From positions 1 to 64,000 of the forward strand of contig CANQKC010000003.1 in NCBI GenBank assembly GCA_947624305.1: 64,000 nt of DNA, written 5' to 3'. This document shows positions 35,146-45,287 of the stretch, in pieces. Below the pieces are notes generated by a model. That model did no database searches. It was not told the DNA's origin and saw only the letters and a list, made by a program, of their open reading frames with translations. This stretch comes from an uncultured Monoglobus sp. (lineage in GTDB: Bacteria; Bacillota; Clostridia; Monoglobales; Monoglobaceae). Positions within the stretch are counted from its first letter, which is position 1, and every line of letters starts with the position of its first letter. Position numbers and translations under genes: made by a program.

Positions 35146-35538
35146 CTAAACGCGTCTTCTCTTCGGCGGTCTGCATCCGTTGTGGGGGATGGGCGTAACG
35201 TCCTTGATCATGTTGACCTCAAGACCCGCGACCTGAAGCGCTCTGATAGCCGCCTCACGGCCCGAGCCGGGGCCCTTAACATATACCTCAACCGTCTTTA
35301 AACCATGTTCCATAGCCGCTCTCGCCGCTGTCTCCGCCGCCATCTGCGCCGCGAAGGGCGTGCTCTTTTTGGAGCCCTTAAAGCCCAGTCCGCCCGCGCT
35401 GGCCCACGAGATCGCGTTGCCGGCGACGTCTGTAATGGTAACAATGGTGTTATTAAATGTAGATTTGATATGTGCCGCGCCGCGCTCGATATGCTTTTTC
35501 TCTCTGCGGCGTCTGGTTTTCTTTACTGTTTTTGCCAT
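35146..35538 (-). CDS. rpsK: 30S ribosomal protein S11
   Basis: 130 residues; [20 protein letters not shown] and the C-terminal [15 protein letters not shown] are diagnostic. ATG 35538 (MAKTVKK) is used with GGAGGTG upstream; an in-frame GTG at 35550 overlaps that site. Confidence 0.96.
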   Translation of the reverse strand: MAKTVKKTRRRREKKHIERGAAHIKSTFNNTIVTITDVAGNAISWASAGGLGFKGSKKSTPFAAQMAAETAARAAMEHGLKTVEVYVKGPGSGREAAIRALQVAGLEVNMIKDVTPIPHNGCRPPKRRRV

Positions 35539-35621
35539 TGTATCTTTCACCTCCTATAAGAAATACGGCATTCCTTTGATATTCAAATCAAAAGAAAATT
35601 CAAAATCAATCGACCGATCGC

Positions 35622-35987
35622 TTATTTCTTCTTGTTAGCGATGGTTCTCTTGGGACCCTTACGGGTTCTGGCGTTGGTCTTGCTGCGCTGTCCGCGGACA
35701 GGGAGACCTTTTCTGTGACGAATTCCTCTGTAACAGTTGATCTCCATCAAACGCTTGATGTCAAGAGCGATGTCTCGTCTCAGGTCACCTTCAACGTTGT
35801 AGTTGTCGATCTCGTTCCTGAGCTTCTGAACGTCTTCCTCCGTCAGATCGCGGACTCTTGTGTCCGGATCAACGCCTGTTGCCGCCAAAATCTTTCTGGA
35901 AGTGGAGAAACCGATTCCGAAAATGTATGTGAGGCCTGCCTCAACTCTTTTGTCGTTCGGTAAATCCACACCTGCGATACGTGCCAT
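35622..35987 (-). CDS. rpsM: 30S ribosomal protein S13
   Basis: 121 residues; [40 protein letters not shown] and [12 protein letters not shown] mark the family. It sits at the head of the subunit contacting L5. 130 bp after rpmJ, a longer gap than elsewhere in this part of the operon. Confidence 0.97.
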   Translation of the reverse strand: MARIAGVDLPNDKRVEAGLTYIFGIGFSTSRKILAATGVDPDTRVRDLTEEDVQKLRNEIDNYNVEGDLRRDIALDIKRLMEINCYRGIRHRKGLPVRGQRSKTNARTRKGPKRTIANKKK

Positions 35988-36117
35988 AATTATTTCACCT
36001 CCATAAATTTTTCAATGAAAAAGCGGAGCAGAATTTCACCCATACTGCTTGCATATGGCATCGGCAAAAAATAAAGTGGTTTTAATGCCTGACCCTGCTC
36101 CCGGTTTGTTTTCCCGA

Positions 36118-36243
<126 letters not shown>

Positions 36244-36296
36244 CTAAATTTGTATTATGCCCGAAAATATGGTAAGCCATACTAACGAACCGTATT

Positions 36297-36325
36297 ATTT
36301 TACCATAATTTATACTTAAAGTCAA
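36297..36325 (-). promoter_or_regulatory. internal promoter for rpmJ-rpsM-rpsK-rpsD-rpoA-rplQ
   Basis: TTGACT (36320-36325), 17-bp spacer ending TGG, TAAAAT (36297-36302). It lets the alpha-operon part be transcribed independently of the S10/spc part. Confidence 0.75.
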
Positions 36326-36376
36326 GAAATATTGTGAATTACGGCTATGTAAATCTTCAACAAACTTTAAGAATTT

Positions 36377-36637
36377 TTAATAGAATTTTAAGTCAAGATT
36401 TTGAGTTTTGGTCTCTTTCCGCACGAGCTCCGAGCGCTCGGTTATTTTTTTCTCGACTCTCTCCTTCTGCGCGCCCTCAAGAGGCGCGGGACGATAGTCG
36501 TTGCCGCCCGACGAGGTTATCGTCACGCTTGTTTCCGCCGACGCGCTTTCGGCCGCGGGCCCGTCCTTATCGCCGCACGAGCGCGGCAAAACCGCCGACA
36601 CCGGCAAGGTCGGCAGAACCGCAAATAATCTTTTCAT
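36377..36637 (-). CDS. 86-residue orphan ORF inside the ribosomal operon
   Basis: Starts MKRLFAVLPTLPVSAVLPRS then CGDKDGPAAESASAETS, like a lipoprotein signal whose hydrophobic core and lipobox are degraded (R-S-C rather than [ASG]-[AGS]-C). A Ser/Ala-rich and then charged tail (KERVEKKITERSELVRKETK) follows. GAGGAAT precedes the ATG, so it may be translated. It lies between infA and rpmJ, where no gene is usual. It could be a decaying lipoprotein gene; no family is recognised. Confidence 0.4.
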   Translation of the reverse strand: MKRLFAVLPTLPVSAVLPRSCGDKDGPAAESASAETSVTITSSGGNDYRPAPLEGAQKERVEKKITERSELVRKETKTQNLDLKFY

Positions 36638-36658
36638 AACAAATTCCTCGGATCGAAT

Positions 36659-36877
36659 TTATTTCGCTCTCCATGTTATTCTGCCCTTGGTCAGATCATA
36701 GGGCGAGATCTCGACCGTCACCTTGTCGCCGGGCAGTATCTTAATGAAGTGCATTCTCAGCTTGCCCGAAATGTGCGCCAAAATCTGGTGCCCGTTCTCG
36801 AGCTCGACCTTAAACATCGCGTTGGGCAGCGCCTCGACAACCTTGCCCTCTACCTCAAGCATATCCTCTTTTGACAT
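36659..36877 (-). CDS. infA: translation initiation factor IF-1
   Basis: 72 residues of S1-like OB fold: [63 protein letters not shown] 36877 behind GGAGGTGTAGC is the normal start. Four bp after the KOW-domain gene. Confidence 0.97.
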   Translation of the reverse strand: MSKEDMLEVEGKVVEALPNAMFKVELENGHQILAHISGKLRMHFIKILPGDKVTVEISPYDLTKGRITWRAK

Positions 36878-36881
36878 AAAG

Positions 36882-37166
36882 CTACACCTCCTCGTATGTC
36901 TTATTCTCAATAATTTTTCTTATCTCGGAGTCCGCTGTCCCGCCCGGGGCGGTCAGAAAGCCCGTATCCCCGACCCTGCCCAGCAGGGTCAGGTGCAGGT
37001 TTTTTTTGAGCTTCGCGCGGCTTATTTTTCTGGTGTCGCCGTCGGAAATTCTGACGTACTCGCCGTCAACCCTTTCGACAACCAAAAATATTCTGCCGCT
37101 GCCCCGTCCGGCTTTGGCCTCCACTATATCTCCGACGCGCAGCGCCGGTCTTGAGCTATTTTTCAT
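36882..37166 (-). CDS. KOW domain RNA-binding protein (L14e-like)
   Basis: 94 residues with an N-terminal KOW motif ([20 protein letters not shown]) and a lysine-rich middle ([20 protein letters not shown]). This protein is typical of the map-infA interval in Clostridia and a few Bacilli; its role is unproven, possibly ribosome or RNA binding. Confidence 0.88.
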   Translation of the reverse strand: MKNSSRPALRVGDIVEAKAGRGSGRIFLVVERVDGEYVRISDGDTRKISRAKLKKNLHLTLLGRVGDTGFLTAPGGTADSEIRKIIENKTYEEV

Positions 37167-37240
37167 AACGCACCTATCCGCCGAGTCGCGTCGTATTATC
37201 CAACACTTTCAGCATACACAAAATTTACGGAAATTATTCC

Positions 37241-38008
37241 CTATCCGATCTCGTCGCAGCCCGCGGGGAAGGTAAGCAGCACGGGATCGCCGGTCGTTAT
37301 AAGCACCGTGTTCTCGTAATGGGCCGACTTCTCGCCGTCTTGGGTTATGACCGCCCATTCGTCGTCCGCCACATAAATGTCTTTCTTTCCGCCGCACACC
37401 ATCGGCTCGATGGCGATGACCATGCCGGGCCGCAGGCGTATGCCGCGGCTGCGGGTGACATAATTGGGGACTTCGGGGTCCTCGTGGAGCTCCGAGCCGA
37501 CGCCGTGGCCGCAGTAATTCCGCAGCACCGAAAATCCGTTTGCCTCAACGTAATTCTGAACCGCCCTTGAAATGTCCGATATGCGGTACCCGTCGCGGGC
37601 GAACTTGAGCGCCTCGTAAAAGCTCTCGCGGGTCACGCGCACAAGCTTTTCGGTCTTCTCATCGACCTTGCCGACCTTGAACGTGCGGCAGGCGTCGCCG
37701 TGATAGCCCCGATAGCAGGCCCCCACGTCCACGCTGACAACGTCGCCCTCCTTGAGCGGAACGTCGTCGGGAAAGCCGTGGATAACCGTCTCGTTGACGC
37801 TGGCGCAGATCGTGCCCGGGAAGCCGCCGTAGCCCTTAAACGAGCCCGTGCAGCCCTTTGAGTGTATGTAATGCTCGGCGATCTTGTCAAGCTGCTTCGT
37901 GGTGACGCCCGGACGGACAGCCTCGCTGACCGCCTTTAAAGTCTCGTAGGTATAACGGCCCGCCACCTTCATCTTTTCGATTTCCGATCTTGATTTTATC
38001 TTAACCAA
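37241..38008 (-). CDS. map: type I methionine aminopeptidase
   Basis: Removes initiator Met from nascent proteins. 255 residues. Metal ligands lie in VSVDVGACYRGYHGDACRTF (two Asp), CGHGVGSELHEDPEVPNYV (His) and IEPM plus the late EWAVITQDGEKSAHYENTVL (Glu). It begins 2 bp after adk. C-terminus ends close to a 74-bp gap before the KOW gene. Confidence 0.96.
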   Translation of the reverse strand: MVKIKSRSEIEKMKVAGRYTYETLKAVSEAVRPGVTTKQLDKIAEHYIHSKGCTGSFKGYGGFPGTICASVNETVIHGFPDDVPLKEGDVVSVDVGACYRGYHGDACRTFKVGKVDEKTEKLVRVTRESFYEALKFARDGYRISDISRAVQNYVEANGFSVLRNYCGHGVGSELHEDPEVPNYVTRSRGIRLRPGMVIAIEPMVCGGKKDIYVADDEWAVITQDGEKSAHYENTVLITTGDPVLLTFPAGCDEIG

Positions 38009-38010
38009 AG

Positions 38011-38643
38011 CTACGCCTCCAGTGCCTCAAACACGACTTTGCTCGTCTCCTCGATCTCGCTCTGTCCCTTAGCCACTCTCAACAGCCCCTTTTCTCTGTA
38101 ATACTCGATAAGGGGCTCGGTCTGCTCGTGGTAGGTCTTAAGCCGCTGCTTCACTGTCTCGGGCTTGTCGTCGTCTCTCGCTCCCAGCTCGCCGCCGCAT
38201 TTGTCGCAAACGCCGGGGGTCTTCGGGGGCCTGTGCTCGGTGTGATATGTGGTGCCGCAGCTCCTGCACTCGAGTCTGCCGCTCAGCCTCTCGATGATCG
38301 TTTGGTCGTCCACTTCAATTGAAAGCACTTTGTCTATCTCGATAGGCGACGCGCTGAGCGCCTCGGCCTGTGCGAGAGTTCTGGGAAAGCCGTCAAGAAT
38401 AAAACCGTTTTTGCAGTCGTCATTCTTAAATCTTTCGTCCATGACCTTAAGCATCAAATCGTCGGGAATGAGCTTTCCGTCGTTTATGTACTTTTCGGCA
38501 GTCCTGCCGAGCTCGGTTCCGTCCTTTATCGCTTTTCTTAAAATCGCCCCGGTGGAGATCGTGGGTATGCCGTAATGCTCGCTCAGTATCTCAGCCTGAG
38601 TGCCCTTTCCGGCTCCGGGAGCGGCAAGTAAAATTAATCTCAT
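38011..38643 (-). CDS. adk: adenylate kinase, zinc LID form
   Basis: Interconverts ATP + AMP and 2 ADP. P-loop LLAAPGAGKGTQAEIL, AMP site GFPRTLAQAEAL and a LID domain with four Cys (CRSCGTTYH ... CDKCGGEL) that bind zinc, as in Gram-positive enzymes. 210 residues, GGAGGC upstream. Confidence 0.96.
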   Translation of the reverse strand: MRLILLAAPGAGKGTQAEILSEHYGIPTISTGAILRKAIKDGTELGRTAEKYINDGKLIPDDLMLKVMDERFKNDDCKNGFILDGFPRTLAQAEALSASPIEIDKVLSIEVDDQTIIERLSGRLECRSCGTTYHTEHRPPKTPGVCDKCGGELGARDDDKPETVKQRLKTYHEQTEPLIEYYREKGLLRVAKGQSEIEETSKVVFEALEA

Positions 38644-38683
38644 AAACAGTGCCTCCTTTAAAACATATAATGCAAAGACGCAA

Positions 38684-38724
38684 GAGCAGGGGATCTCCCG
38701 CCGCTTTGCGGGTCTCGCCTGCTC
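38684..38724. other. two-tier hairpin between secY and adk
   Basis: Outer stem GAGCAGG/CCTGCTC and inner stem CCCGC/GCGGG. No U-tract on the minus strand, so probably an mRNA processing or balancing element. It carries GCAAAGACGCA at its left foot, like the cdsA-dxr hairpin. Confidence 0.5.
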
Positions 38725-38755
38725 ATGCCTGAAATAATTTTTTGGTTAAAGCGGA

Positions 38756-40036
38756 CTACTCCAAAAAGCCCTTGTAGTGACGCATAAGCATCTGAGACTC
38801 GATACTCTTAACGGTTTCAAGAGCAACTCCGACAACGATAAGCAGTGATGTGCCGCCTATGGCAAAATTGCTGATGCCCACACCAAGGTTAATGATGATA
38901 GGCAGGATAGCGATCAAGCCGAGGAATATTGCTCCGACAAGAGTAATTCTCGAAAGAACCTTTGAAATATAATCCGACGTGGGACGTCCCGGTCTGATAC
39001 CGGGGATAAATCCGCCGTTTCTCTTCATGTTGTTCGACATTTCAATCGGATTGAACTGTATTGCCGTATAGAAATAGGTGAAGAATATTATCAACAGGAA
39101 GTACAGTATAGCGTATACTATTGAGTCTGATGAGAATATCTTAAGGAATGTGCCCCAAAATCCGCTCTGGCCGGCCTGAACGCCGAAGAAGCCCGCGATC
39201 GTGCCGGGAAACGACATGATCGACATAGCGAAGATGATGGGGATAACGCCGGCCGACGCGACCTTAATGGGAATATGCGTGCTCTGGCCGCCGTACATTT
39301 TTCTGCCTACCATACGCTTGGCGTACTGAACGGGAATACGTCTTTCGGCCTCGTTCATGGTAACAACCAATCCAACCGCCACGATAATCAGAATGATGAT
39401 CGCGATAACGCCGATGAGTCCGAGGCTGCCGCCCTTTGAATAAGCGTAAAGGGACTGAGCCATTCCGGGAAATCTTGAAACGATACCCGCGAAGATGATA
39501 AGCGAGATACCGTTGCCGACACCCTTCTCGGTTATCTGCTCGCCCAGCCACATGAGGAACGAGGTTCCGGCCGTGAACGTGAAGATAACAACGATCGCAG
39601 TGAGGAAGCCCGGGTTCTGAACAGCGTGGTAGCTCGCCAGCATGAAGTAAAGGCCGATGGCCTGGATCATGGCAAGAACAACCGTGCCGTATCTTGTGAA
39701 CTGCGCGATCTTCTTTCTGCCGTCCTCGCCCTGCTTTGAGAGTCTCTCAAGCGCGGGAATGGCGACAGTCAGAAGCTGCATGATAATTGACGAGTTGATG
39801 TACGGCGTGATGCTCATTGCGAATATTGTGGCGTTCTGGAACGCGCCTCCGGAAATAATGTCAATAAATCCGAATATTGAGTTTTCACCCGTAAATATTT
39901 CTCTCATGGCCGCCGGGTCCAGAAGAGGAACCGGGATACATGATCCAAGGCGGAAGATAACGATCATTATCATTGTGTAGATAAGCTTTTTTCTGAGGTC
40001 AACGATCTTCCACGCGTTACGAATGGTTTCAAACAT
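38756..40036 (-). CDS. secY: preprotein translocase subunit SecY
   Basis: 426 residues, ten membrane helices forming the protein-conducting channel. Characteristic stretches are IPVPLLDPAAMREIF at the N-terminus, SITPYINSSIIMQLL, GEQITEKGVGNGISLIIFAG and VQYAKRMVGRKMYGGQSTHI. It begins 2 bp after rplO. Needed for export of the many SLH and stalk proteins in this window. Confidence 0.97.
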   Translation of the reverse strand: MFETIRNAWKIVDLRKKLIYTMIMIVIFRLGSCIPVPLLDPAAMREIFTGENSIFGFIDIISGGAFQNATIFAMSITPYINSSIIMQLLTVAIPALERLSKQGEDGRKKIAQFTRYGTVVLAMIQAIGLYFMLASYHAVQNPGFLTAIVVIFTFTAGTSFLMWLGEQITEKGVGNGISLIIFAGIVSRFPGMAQSLYAYSKGGSLGLIGVIAIIILIIVAVGLVVTMNEAERRIPVQYAKRMVGRKMYGGQSTHIPIKVASAGVIPIIFAMSIMSFPGTIAGFFGVQAGQSGFWGTFLKIFSSDSIVYAILYFLLIIFFTYFYTAIQFNPIEMSNNMKRNGGFIPGIRPGRPTSDYISKVLSRITLVGAIFLGLIAILPIIINLGVGISNFAIGGTSLLIVVGVALETVKSIESQMLMRHYKGFLE

Positions 40037-40038
40037 TA

Positions 40039-40479
40039 CTAAATCACCTCAGCCTTTCCGCCTGCCGCGCTGATTTTTTCAGCCGCGCTCTTGCTAAATC
40101 TCTTAGCCTTAACGGTCAGCTTTTTATTCAGGTCGCCGCGACCCAAAATAACTACGCCGTCATTGATCTTGCTGATAACTCCGCTCTCCTTGAGCGTCTC
40201 CGCCGTAACCTCGGCGCCGTTATCAAATTTGTTGAGCTCTTCAACATTTATCGAAGTGTACTTCTTTGCGAAAATATTTGTGAAGCCGCGCTTTGGCAGT
40301 CTTCTGTAAATAGGCATCTGGCCGCCCTCAAAGCCGGGACGAACATGTCCGCCGCTGCGGGATTTCTGACCCTTCTGACCTTTTCCCGAAGTCTTACCGT
40401 TGCCGCTTCCGTGGCCTCTGCCGACTCTGAAAGCCTTCTTCTTCGCGCCTTCAGCCGGAGATAATTCATGAAGTTTCAT
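40039..40479 (-). CDS. rplO: 50S ribosomal protein L15
   Basis: 146 residues; [40 protein letters not shown] and [18 protein letters not shown] are diagnostic. ATG 40479 follows AGGAGGTGGACTCC; the in-frame upstream extension contains that site. Confidence 0.97.
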   Translation of the reverse strand: MKLHELSPAEGAKKKAFRVGRGHGSGNGKTSGKGQKGQKSRSGGHVRPGFEGGQMPIYRRLPKRGFTNIFAKKYTSINVEELNKFDNGAEVTAETLKESGVISKINDGVVILGRGDLNKKLTVKAKRFSKSAAEKISAAGGKAEVI

Positions 40480-40529
40480 GGAGTCCACCTCCTCCTTTTT
40501 TATCAAAAATAATTGTTTACGGCTTTCGC

Positions 40530-40709
40530 CTATTCAGCTACAGTGACAAGATGCTTTACCTTAAAGACCATTCCTCTTACCTGAGGATTGTCGGGCAGCG
40601 TGGCTGTCTGATGCAGCTTACGAAGACCAAGCGCCTTAACTGTGGCGACCTGATCGGGTTTCGCACCGATAGTGCTCTTGGTTAAAGTTACTTTAATTGT
40701 ATTAGCCAA
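40530..40709 (-). CDS. rpmD: 50S ribosomal protein L30
   Basis: 59 residues, starting at TTG 40709 behind [53 protein letters not shown], then [18 protein letters not shown]. Short size and the non-ATG start hide it from simple scans. 21 bp after rpsE. Confidence 0.95.
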   Translation of the reverse strand: MANTIKVTLTKSTIGAKPDQVATVKALGLRKLHQTATLPDNPQVRGMVFKVKHLVTVAE

Positions 40710-40730
40710 GGTTCTTACCTCCTATTGCTT

Positions 40731-41261
40731 TTAGCCAAGAATTTCCTCGGGCTTCTTGCCTCTCAGTCTGGCAACCTCCTCAATGCTCTTGAGTGAAGCC
40801 AGCGCCTCGATGGTAGCAGCCACAACATTCTTGGGATTATTGCTGCGCAAGCACTTTGTTCTGATGTCCTTTATGCCCGCGAGCTCCAGCACCGCACGCG
40901 CGGCTCCGCCCGCGATAACTCCGGTACCTTGCGCGGCAGGCTTGAGCAGAACTCTGCCCGCGCCGTACTCGCCGATAATTTCATGGGGGATCGTGGTGTC
41001 AAGGATCGGAACGGCTATCATGTTCTTCTTTGCGTCGTCAATGCCCTTGCGTATAGCGTCGGGAATTTCGGCCGCCTTGCCCATTCCGCAGCCGACGTGA
41101 CCGTTATTGTCACCGACTACGACCAAGGCGCTAAATCTGAAGTTTCTGCCGCCCTTTACAACCTTTGCAACACGATTTAAATAAACCACTTTCTCCTCAA
41201 GCTCAAGCACGTCGGCGTCGATGCGCTCCTGCTTTCTGGTTCTTTCGCCCTTTTCTGCCAT
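40731..41261 (-). CDS. rpsE: 30S ribosomal protein S5
   Basis: 176 residues; [40 protein letters not shown] and [20 protein letters not shown] are the conserved parts governing decoding fidelity. 26 bp after rplR. Confidence 0.97.
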   Translation of the reverse strand: MAEKGERTRKQERIDADVLELEEKVVYLNRVAKVVKGGRNFRFSALVVVGDNNGHVGCGMGKAAEIPDAIRKGIDDAKKNMIAVPILDTTIPHEIIGEYGAGRVLLKPAAQGTGVIAGGAARAVLELAGIKDIRTKCLRSNNPKNVVAATIEALASLKSIEEVARLRGKKPEEILG

Positions 41262-41287
41262 TTATCGTTTCACCTCTTTCTTATTCG

Positions 41288-41650
41288 CTAAAACTTCAGG
41301 CCGCCTTCGCGAGCGCCTGCGGCGAGCTCTGCCACTCTGCCGTGATACAAATATCCGCCTCTGTCAAACACGACGTTGGTTATGCCTTTGTCCAAAGCCT
41401 TTTTGGCGATAAGCTCGCCAACGGCCTTGGCCGCGTCCTTGTTTCCGCCGTATGACGCCTTAAGCTCGGCGTCAAGGGAAGATGCGGCTGCCAGGGTGTT
41501 GCCGGTCGTGTCGTCAATAACCTGAGCGTAGATATTCTTAAGACTTCTGAACACGCAGAGTCTCGGACGCTCGGCTGTGCCTGAAATCTTTCTGCGAACT
41601 CTCTTGTGTCTCGCGAGTCTTGAAACATTACTGCTTTTCTTTTTTATCAT
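41288..41650 (-). CDS. rplR: 50S ribosomal protein L18
   Basis: 120 residues; [20 protein letters not shown] and [20 protein letters not shown]. Binds 5S rRNA with L5 and L25. Confidence 0.97.
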   Translation of the reverse strand: MIKKKSSNVSRLARHKRVRRKISGTAERPRLCVFRSLKNIYAQVIDDTTGNTLAAASSLDAELKASYGGNKDAAKAVGELIAKKALDKGITNVVFDRGGYLYHGRVAELAAGAREGGLKF

Positions 41651-41674
41651 TAAATTCGCACCTCCTTACGGCCG

Positions 41675-42220
41675 CTACTTCTTAGCGCCGGTCTTACCTT
41701 CCTTACGTCTGATGTGCTCATCAACGTATTTGATACCCTTGCCCTTATACGGCTCGGGAGGTCTCTTTTCTCTTACTTCGGCAGCAAACTGACCTACCTT
41801 TTGCTTGTCGGGACCCGAGATAATGATCTGGTTCGGCTTGGGGACCTCGATCGTTATGCCGTCGATCTCCTCCATCTCAACCTGATGCGAGTAGCCGAGG
41901 TTCATAACAAGCTTGTTGCCCTGCTTCTGTGCCCTGTAACCGACGCCGTTTATCTCAAGCTCCTTCTTAAATCCCTCGTTTGTACCGACAACCATATTGT
42001 GCAGCAGAGAACGAGTAAGACCATGAAGAGCTTTGTGTCTCTTGATGTCCGACGGACGCTTTACGTCAATCGTGTCACCGTTTTTCTCGATAACCATCTC
42101 GGCGGGAAGAGTCTGCGTAAGCTCGCCCTTGGGGCCCTTGACGGTCACCTGATTGTTCGCGCCGAGCGTTACGTTTACTCCCGCGGGAATAGCGATCGGC
42201 ATCTTTCCTATACGTGACAA
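41675..42220 (-). CDS. rplF: 50S ribosomal protein L6
   Basis: 181 residues. I start it at TTG 42220 ([14 protein letters not shown]) behind GGAGGAGAATAAA, since all relatives begin at SRIG; the ATG 54 bases upstream would overlap the ribosome site. C-terminal [20 protein letters not shown] is typical. 22 bp after rpsH. Confidence 0.96.
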   Translation of the reverse strand: MSRIGKMPIAIPAGVNVTLGANNQVTVKGPKGELTQTLPAEMVIEKNGDTIDVKRPSDIKRHKALHGLTRSLLHNMVVGTNEGFKKELEINGVGYRAQKQGNKLVMNLGYSHQVEMEEIDGITIEVPKPNQIIISGPDKQKVGQFAAEVREKRPPEPYKGKGIKYVDEHIRRKEGKTGAKK

Positions 42221-42242
42221 TTTATTCTCCTCCTTTCTCCTC

Positions 42243-42641
42243 TTACCAAATGAATGCCAGCACTTCTCCGCCAACGTTCTGGCGGCGCGCTTCCTTATCT
42301 GTCATGACGCCTTTGGATGTAGAGATTATCGCGATACCGAGGCCCTTTAAAACTCTCGGCAGCTCATCCTTTGACGCGTATGATCTCAGGCCGGGCTTTG
42401 AAACCCTCTTAAGGCCCGTTAATACCTTCTGTTTATTCTCCGCATATTTAAGTGTGATACGGATTACACCCTGAACGCCGTCGTCGATATACTCGGCGCT
42501 CTTAACATATCCTTCGTTTACCAGAATTTCGGCGATAGCCTTCTTCATCTTTGAAGCGGGAATGTCAACCGACTCATGTCTCGCGTTGTTCGCGTTTCTG
42601 ATTCTGGTGAGCATATCAGCAATAGGATCTGTAATATGCAT
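42243..42641 (-). CDS. rpsH: 30S ribosomal protein S8
   Basis: 132 residues; [20 protein letters not shown] and [20 protein letters not shown]. In enteric bacteria S8 represses the spc operon; here a hairpin lies in the 120-bp gap upstream (42671-42714). Confidence 0.97.
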   Translation of the reverse strand: MHITDPIADMLTRIRNANNARHESVDIPASKMKKAIAEILVNEGYVKSAEYIDDGVQGVIRITLKYAENKQKVLTGLKRVSKPGLRSYASKDELPRVLKGLGIAIISTSKGVMTDKEARRQNVGGEVLAFIW

Positions 42642-42670
42642 TTAGACTTTCCTCCTTTTTATCGGATTTC

Positions 42671-42714
42671 GGGACCGGTTTGGTTTTCCGTGTCAATTAA
42701 GACCACCTGGTCCC
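42671..42714 (-). promoter_or_regulatory. possible structured element before rpsH
   Basis: GGGACC/GGTCCC arms enclose about 32 nt within an unusually long 120-bp gap between rpsZ and rpsH. It could be a regulatory mRNA site; no U-tract follows. Confidence 0.3.
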
Positions 42715-42761
42715 ATTCTCTGTTTTATACTGTGTAACTGTCTTGCACAAAAGCCCCTTTT

Positions 42762-42947
42762 TTACCAGGAAGCTTTCTTTACGCCCGGAATCTGGCCCTT
42801 ATAAGCAAGCTCGCGGAAGCAAATTCTGCAAATACCGAATTTGCGGAGATAAGCGTGCGGTCTGCCGCATATCTTGCATCTGTTGTATTCGCGCGTTGAA
42901 TACTTCTGCTTTTTCTGCTGCTTATTGATCATTGCCTTTTTCGCCAT
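42762..42947 (-). CDS. rpsZ: 30S ribosomal protein S14 type Z
   Basis: 61 residues with the zinc ribbon [20 protein letters not shown] and the ending PGVKKASW. This zinc-dependent form is the usual one in Firmicutes. Confidence 0.97.
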   Translation of the reverse strand: MAKKAMINKQQKKQKYSTREYNRCKICGRPHAYLRKFGICRICFRELAYKGQIPGVKKASW

Positions 42948-42980
42948 AAGCTTTTTTCCTCCTTATTCGCTTATTCGGTG

Positions 42981-43517
42981 CTACTTCGTAAACGGCGCGC
43001 CCATCAGAGTAAGAAGCTCTTTAGCCTCCTCGTCGGTCTTGGCGGTCGTTACAAAAGTTATATCCATACCTCTGATCTTGTCGATCTTGTCATACTCGAT
43101 CTCGGGGAATATAAGCTGCTCTTTAACGCCGAGGTTATAGTTGCCTCTGCCGTCGAAAGAGTTGGGGTTGATTCCTCTGAAGTCGCGTACTCGGGGCAGG
43201 GCCGCGTTAAAGAGTCTGTCAACAAACTCATACATGCGCGAGCGTCTGAGCGTAACCTTGCAGCCGAGATTCATGCCTTCTCTTACCTTAAACTGCGCCA
43301 CGGACTTCTTGGCCTTTGTTATAACAGCCTTCTGGCCCGTGATAACAGCAAGGTCGCCGGCCGCGCTGTCGCAGGCCTTTGAGTTCTCTCTGGCGTCGCT
43401 TACGCCCATGTTGACAACAACCTTAACGAGCTTGGGGATCTCCATAACGCTCTTGTAGTTGAACTTTGCCATTAACGCGTCCTTGATCTCTTTGTTATAT
43501 CTCTCTTCAAGTCTCAT
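42981..43517 (-). CDS. rplE: 50S ribosomal protein L5
   Basis: 178 residues; [56 protein letters not shown]. Binds 5S rRNA and contacts S13. 32 bp after rplX. Confidence 0.97.
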   Translation of the reverse strand: MRLEERYNKEIKDALMAKFNYKSVMEIPKLVKVVVNMGVSDARENSKACDSAAGDLAVITGQKAVITKAKKSVAQFKVREGMNLGCKVTLRRSRMYEFVDRLFNAALPRVRDFRGINPNSFDGRGNYNLGVKEQLIFPEIEYDKIDKIRGMDITFVTTAKTDEEAKELLTLMGAPFTK

Positions 43518-43549
43518 TTCAGACTTTTACCTCCTTCCTGAAGTTTGGG

Positions 43550-43870
43550 TTAAAACGTTTCTCCGCACTTTTTGCAGTAGCGCACGTGCGAGCCGTCCTC
43601 AAGGACCCTGCGGCCTATGCGGGTGGCTGCTCCGCACTTGTCGCAGACGTGCATAACCTTGCAGGCGTAAATCGGTGTCTCCTGCTTGACAATTCCGCCA
43701 ACCTCGCCCATTCTGCGGGGCTTAACGTGCTTTGTGGCAACAGATACGCCTTCTACGATAACGGTGCGCTTATCCTTGTTAACGGATAAAACCTTGCCTT
43801 TTTTGCCCTTGTCTTTGCCGCTGCGAACAATAACCTGATCGCCGGTTCTGACATGCATTTTTGTAGACAT
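43550..43870 (-). CDS. rplX: 50S ribosomal protein L24
   Basis: 106 residues with a KOW motif (HVRTGDQVIVRSGKDKGKKG) and C-terminal zinc-like Cys pairs (HVCDKCGAATR, VRYCKKCGETF). ATG 43870 behind GGAGGAATACG is favoured over the ATG at 43888. Confidence 0.96.
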   Translation of the reverse strand: MSTKMHVRTGDQVIVRSGKDKGKKGKVLSVNKDKRTVIVEGVSVATKHVKPRRMGEVGGIVKQETPIYACKVMHVCDKCGAATRIGRRVLEDGSHVRYCKKCGETF

Positions 43871-43937
43871 CGTATTCCTCCTATTCATATTCTGCCGGCA
43901 CGGCCGGCCTTAGCTCAATTTAATATCCGCCGCGCGG

Positions 43938-44306
43938 TTATAATACCTCGGGGGCAAGAGACAGAATTTTCATATAATCCTTGTCTCTCAGCTCTCTCGC
44001 GACAGGACCGAATATACGTGTTCCTCTCGGGGTCTTGTCATCCCTGATCAAAACCGCGGCGTTCTCGTCAAATCTGATTTTTGAGCCGTCGTTTCTCTGT
44101 ATACCCTTCTTGGTGCGGACGATAACGGCCTTGACAACGTCACCCTTCTTAACACCGCCGCCGGGCGTTGCTTTTTTGACCGAAGCGGTTATAACGTCGC
44201 CTATATTTCCGTATCTTCTGAAAGAACCGCCCATAACGCGGATGCACAGGATCTCCTTAGCGCCGCTGTTGTCAGCAACCTTTAAGATAGTTTGCTGTTG
44301 TACCAT
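43938..44306 (-). CDS. rplN: 50S ribosomal protein L14
   Basis: 122 residues; [40 protein letters not shown] and the signature in [20 protein letters not shown]. 66 bp after rpsQ. Confidence 0.97.
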   Translation of the reverse strand: MVQQQTILKVADNSGAKEILCIRVMGGSFRRYGNIGDVITASVKKATPGGGVKKGDVVKAVIVRTKKGIQRNDGSKIRFDENAAVLIRDDKTPRGTRIFGPVARELRDKDYMKILSLAPEVL

Positions 44307-44372
44307 AACGGATTTCCTCCTATCTGAATTCTAAACTCCGGATTACTAAGCTTTAAACCGGTAAATATGCGA

Positions 44373-44630
44373 TTATTTCGCTTTCTCAATTATCTCGACC
44401 AGTCTCCATCTCTTGTCCTTCGAGAGAGGTCTGGTCTCCATAACCCTTACTCTGTCGCCAATGCCACACTCGTTGTTCTCGTCGTGGGCCTTAAGCTTAT
44501 AGGTTCTCTTCATTACCTTGTTATAGAGGGGGTGCTTTACATTCTCTTTGATGGCAACAACGATTGTCTTATCCATCTTGTCGCTTGTTACCTCGCCGAC
44601 ACGAGTCTTACGATAATTACGCTCTTCCAT
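44373..44630 (-). CDS. rpsQ: 30S ribosomal protein S17
   Basis: 85 residues, OB fold; [20 protein letters not shown] and [20 protein letters not shown]. 13 bp after rpmC. Confidence 0.97.
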   Translation of the reverse strand: MEERNYRKTRVGEVTSDKMDKTIVVAIKENVKHPLYNKVMKRTYKLKAHDENNECGIGDRVRVMETRPLSKDKRWRLVEIIEKAK

Positions 44631-44643
44631 TTATCCGCACCTC

Positions 44644-44856
44644 CTACGCGTTAATGCCGGTGTTCAAACCGAGCTGCTTTTCTTTTATAACCGTCTTGCA
44701 TCTTGCGATTTCCTTCTTAACGCTAACCATTCTCATCGGATTGTCAAGCTGGTTGGTAGCGTTTTGAAAACGTAAGTTAAACAGTTCTTCCTTTAAGTCC
44801 TGAACCTTATCCTCAAGTTCCTGAGTTGAAAGATCTCTAATTTCATTAATTTTCAT
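44644..44856 (-). CDS. rpmC: 50S ribosomal protein L29
   Basis: 70-residue helical hairpin; [38 protein letters not shown]. Overlaps the rplP stop by one base, so translation is coupled. Sits at the tunnel exit. Confidence 0.96.
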   Translation of the reverse strand: MKINEIRDLSTQELEDKVQDLKEELFNLRFQNATNQLDNPMRMVSVKKEIARCKTVIKEKQLGLNTGINA

Positions 44857-45287
44857 TAACTATCACCTTCCGTTTCCTGGTCAGCCTTTCTGACAAACTT
44901 GCATTTCATCGGAAGCTTGTGCATGGCAAGACGCAGCGCCTCGCGAGCGACATCCTCCGAAACGCCGCCTATTTCAAACATAACTTTTCCGGGCTTAACC
45001 ACCGCTACCCAGTACTCGGGCGCGCCCTTACCTTTACCCATACGGGTCTCGGCGGGCTTCTTGGTTACGCTCTTATCGGGGAATATCTTGATCCAAACCT
45101 TACCGCCTCTCTTGGTGTAACGCGTCATCGCCACACGAGCGGCCTCGATTTGATTGCTTGTCACCCACGCGGGAGCCGTCGCCTGAAGGCCGTACTCTCC
45201 GTATGTCACGAGGTTTCCTCTGTGCGCGGCGCCCTTCATGCGTCCGCGGTGAACTCTTCTGTATTTAACTCTCTTAGGGGATAACAT
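44856..45287 (-). CDS. rplP: 50S ribosomal protein L16
   Basis: 143 residues; [20 protein letters not shown] and [20 protein letters not shown]. Overlaps rpsC by one base and rpmC by one base. Confidence 0.97.
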   Translation of the reverse strand: MLSPKRVKYRRVHRGRMKGAAHRGNLVTYGEYGLQATAPAWVTSNQIEAARVAMTRYTKRGGKVWIKIFPDKSVTKKPAETRMGKGKGAPEYWVAVVKPGKVMFEIGGVSEDVAREALRLAMHKLPMKCKFVRKADQETEGDS

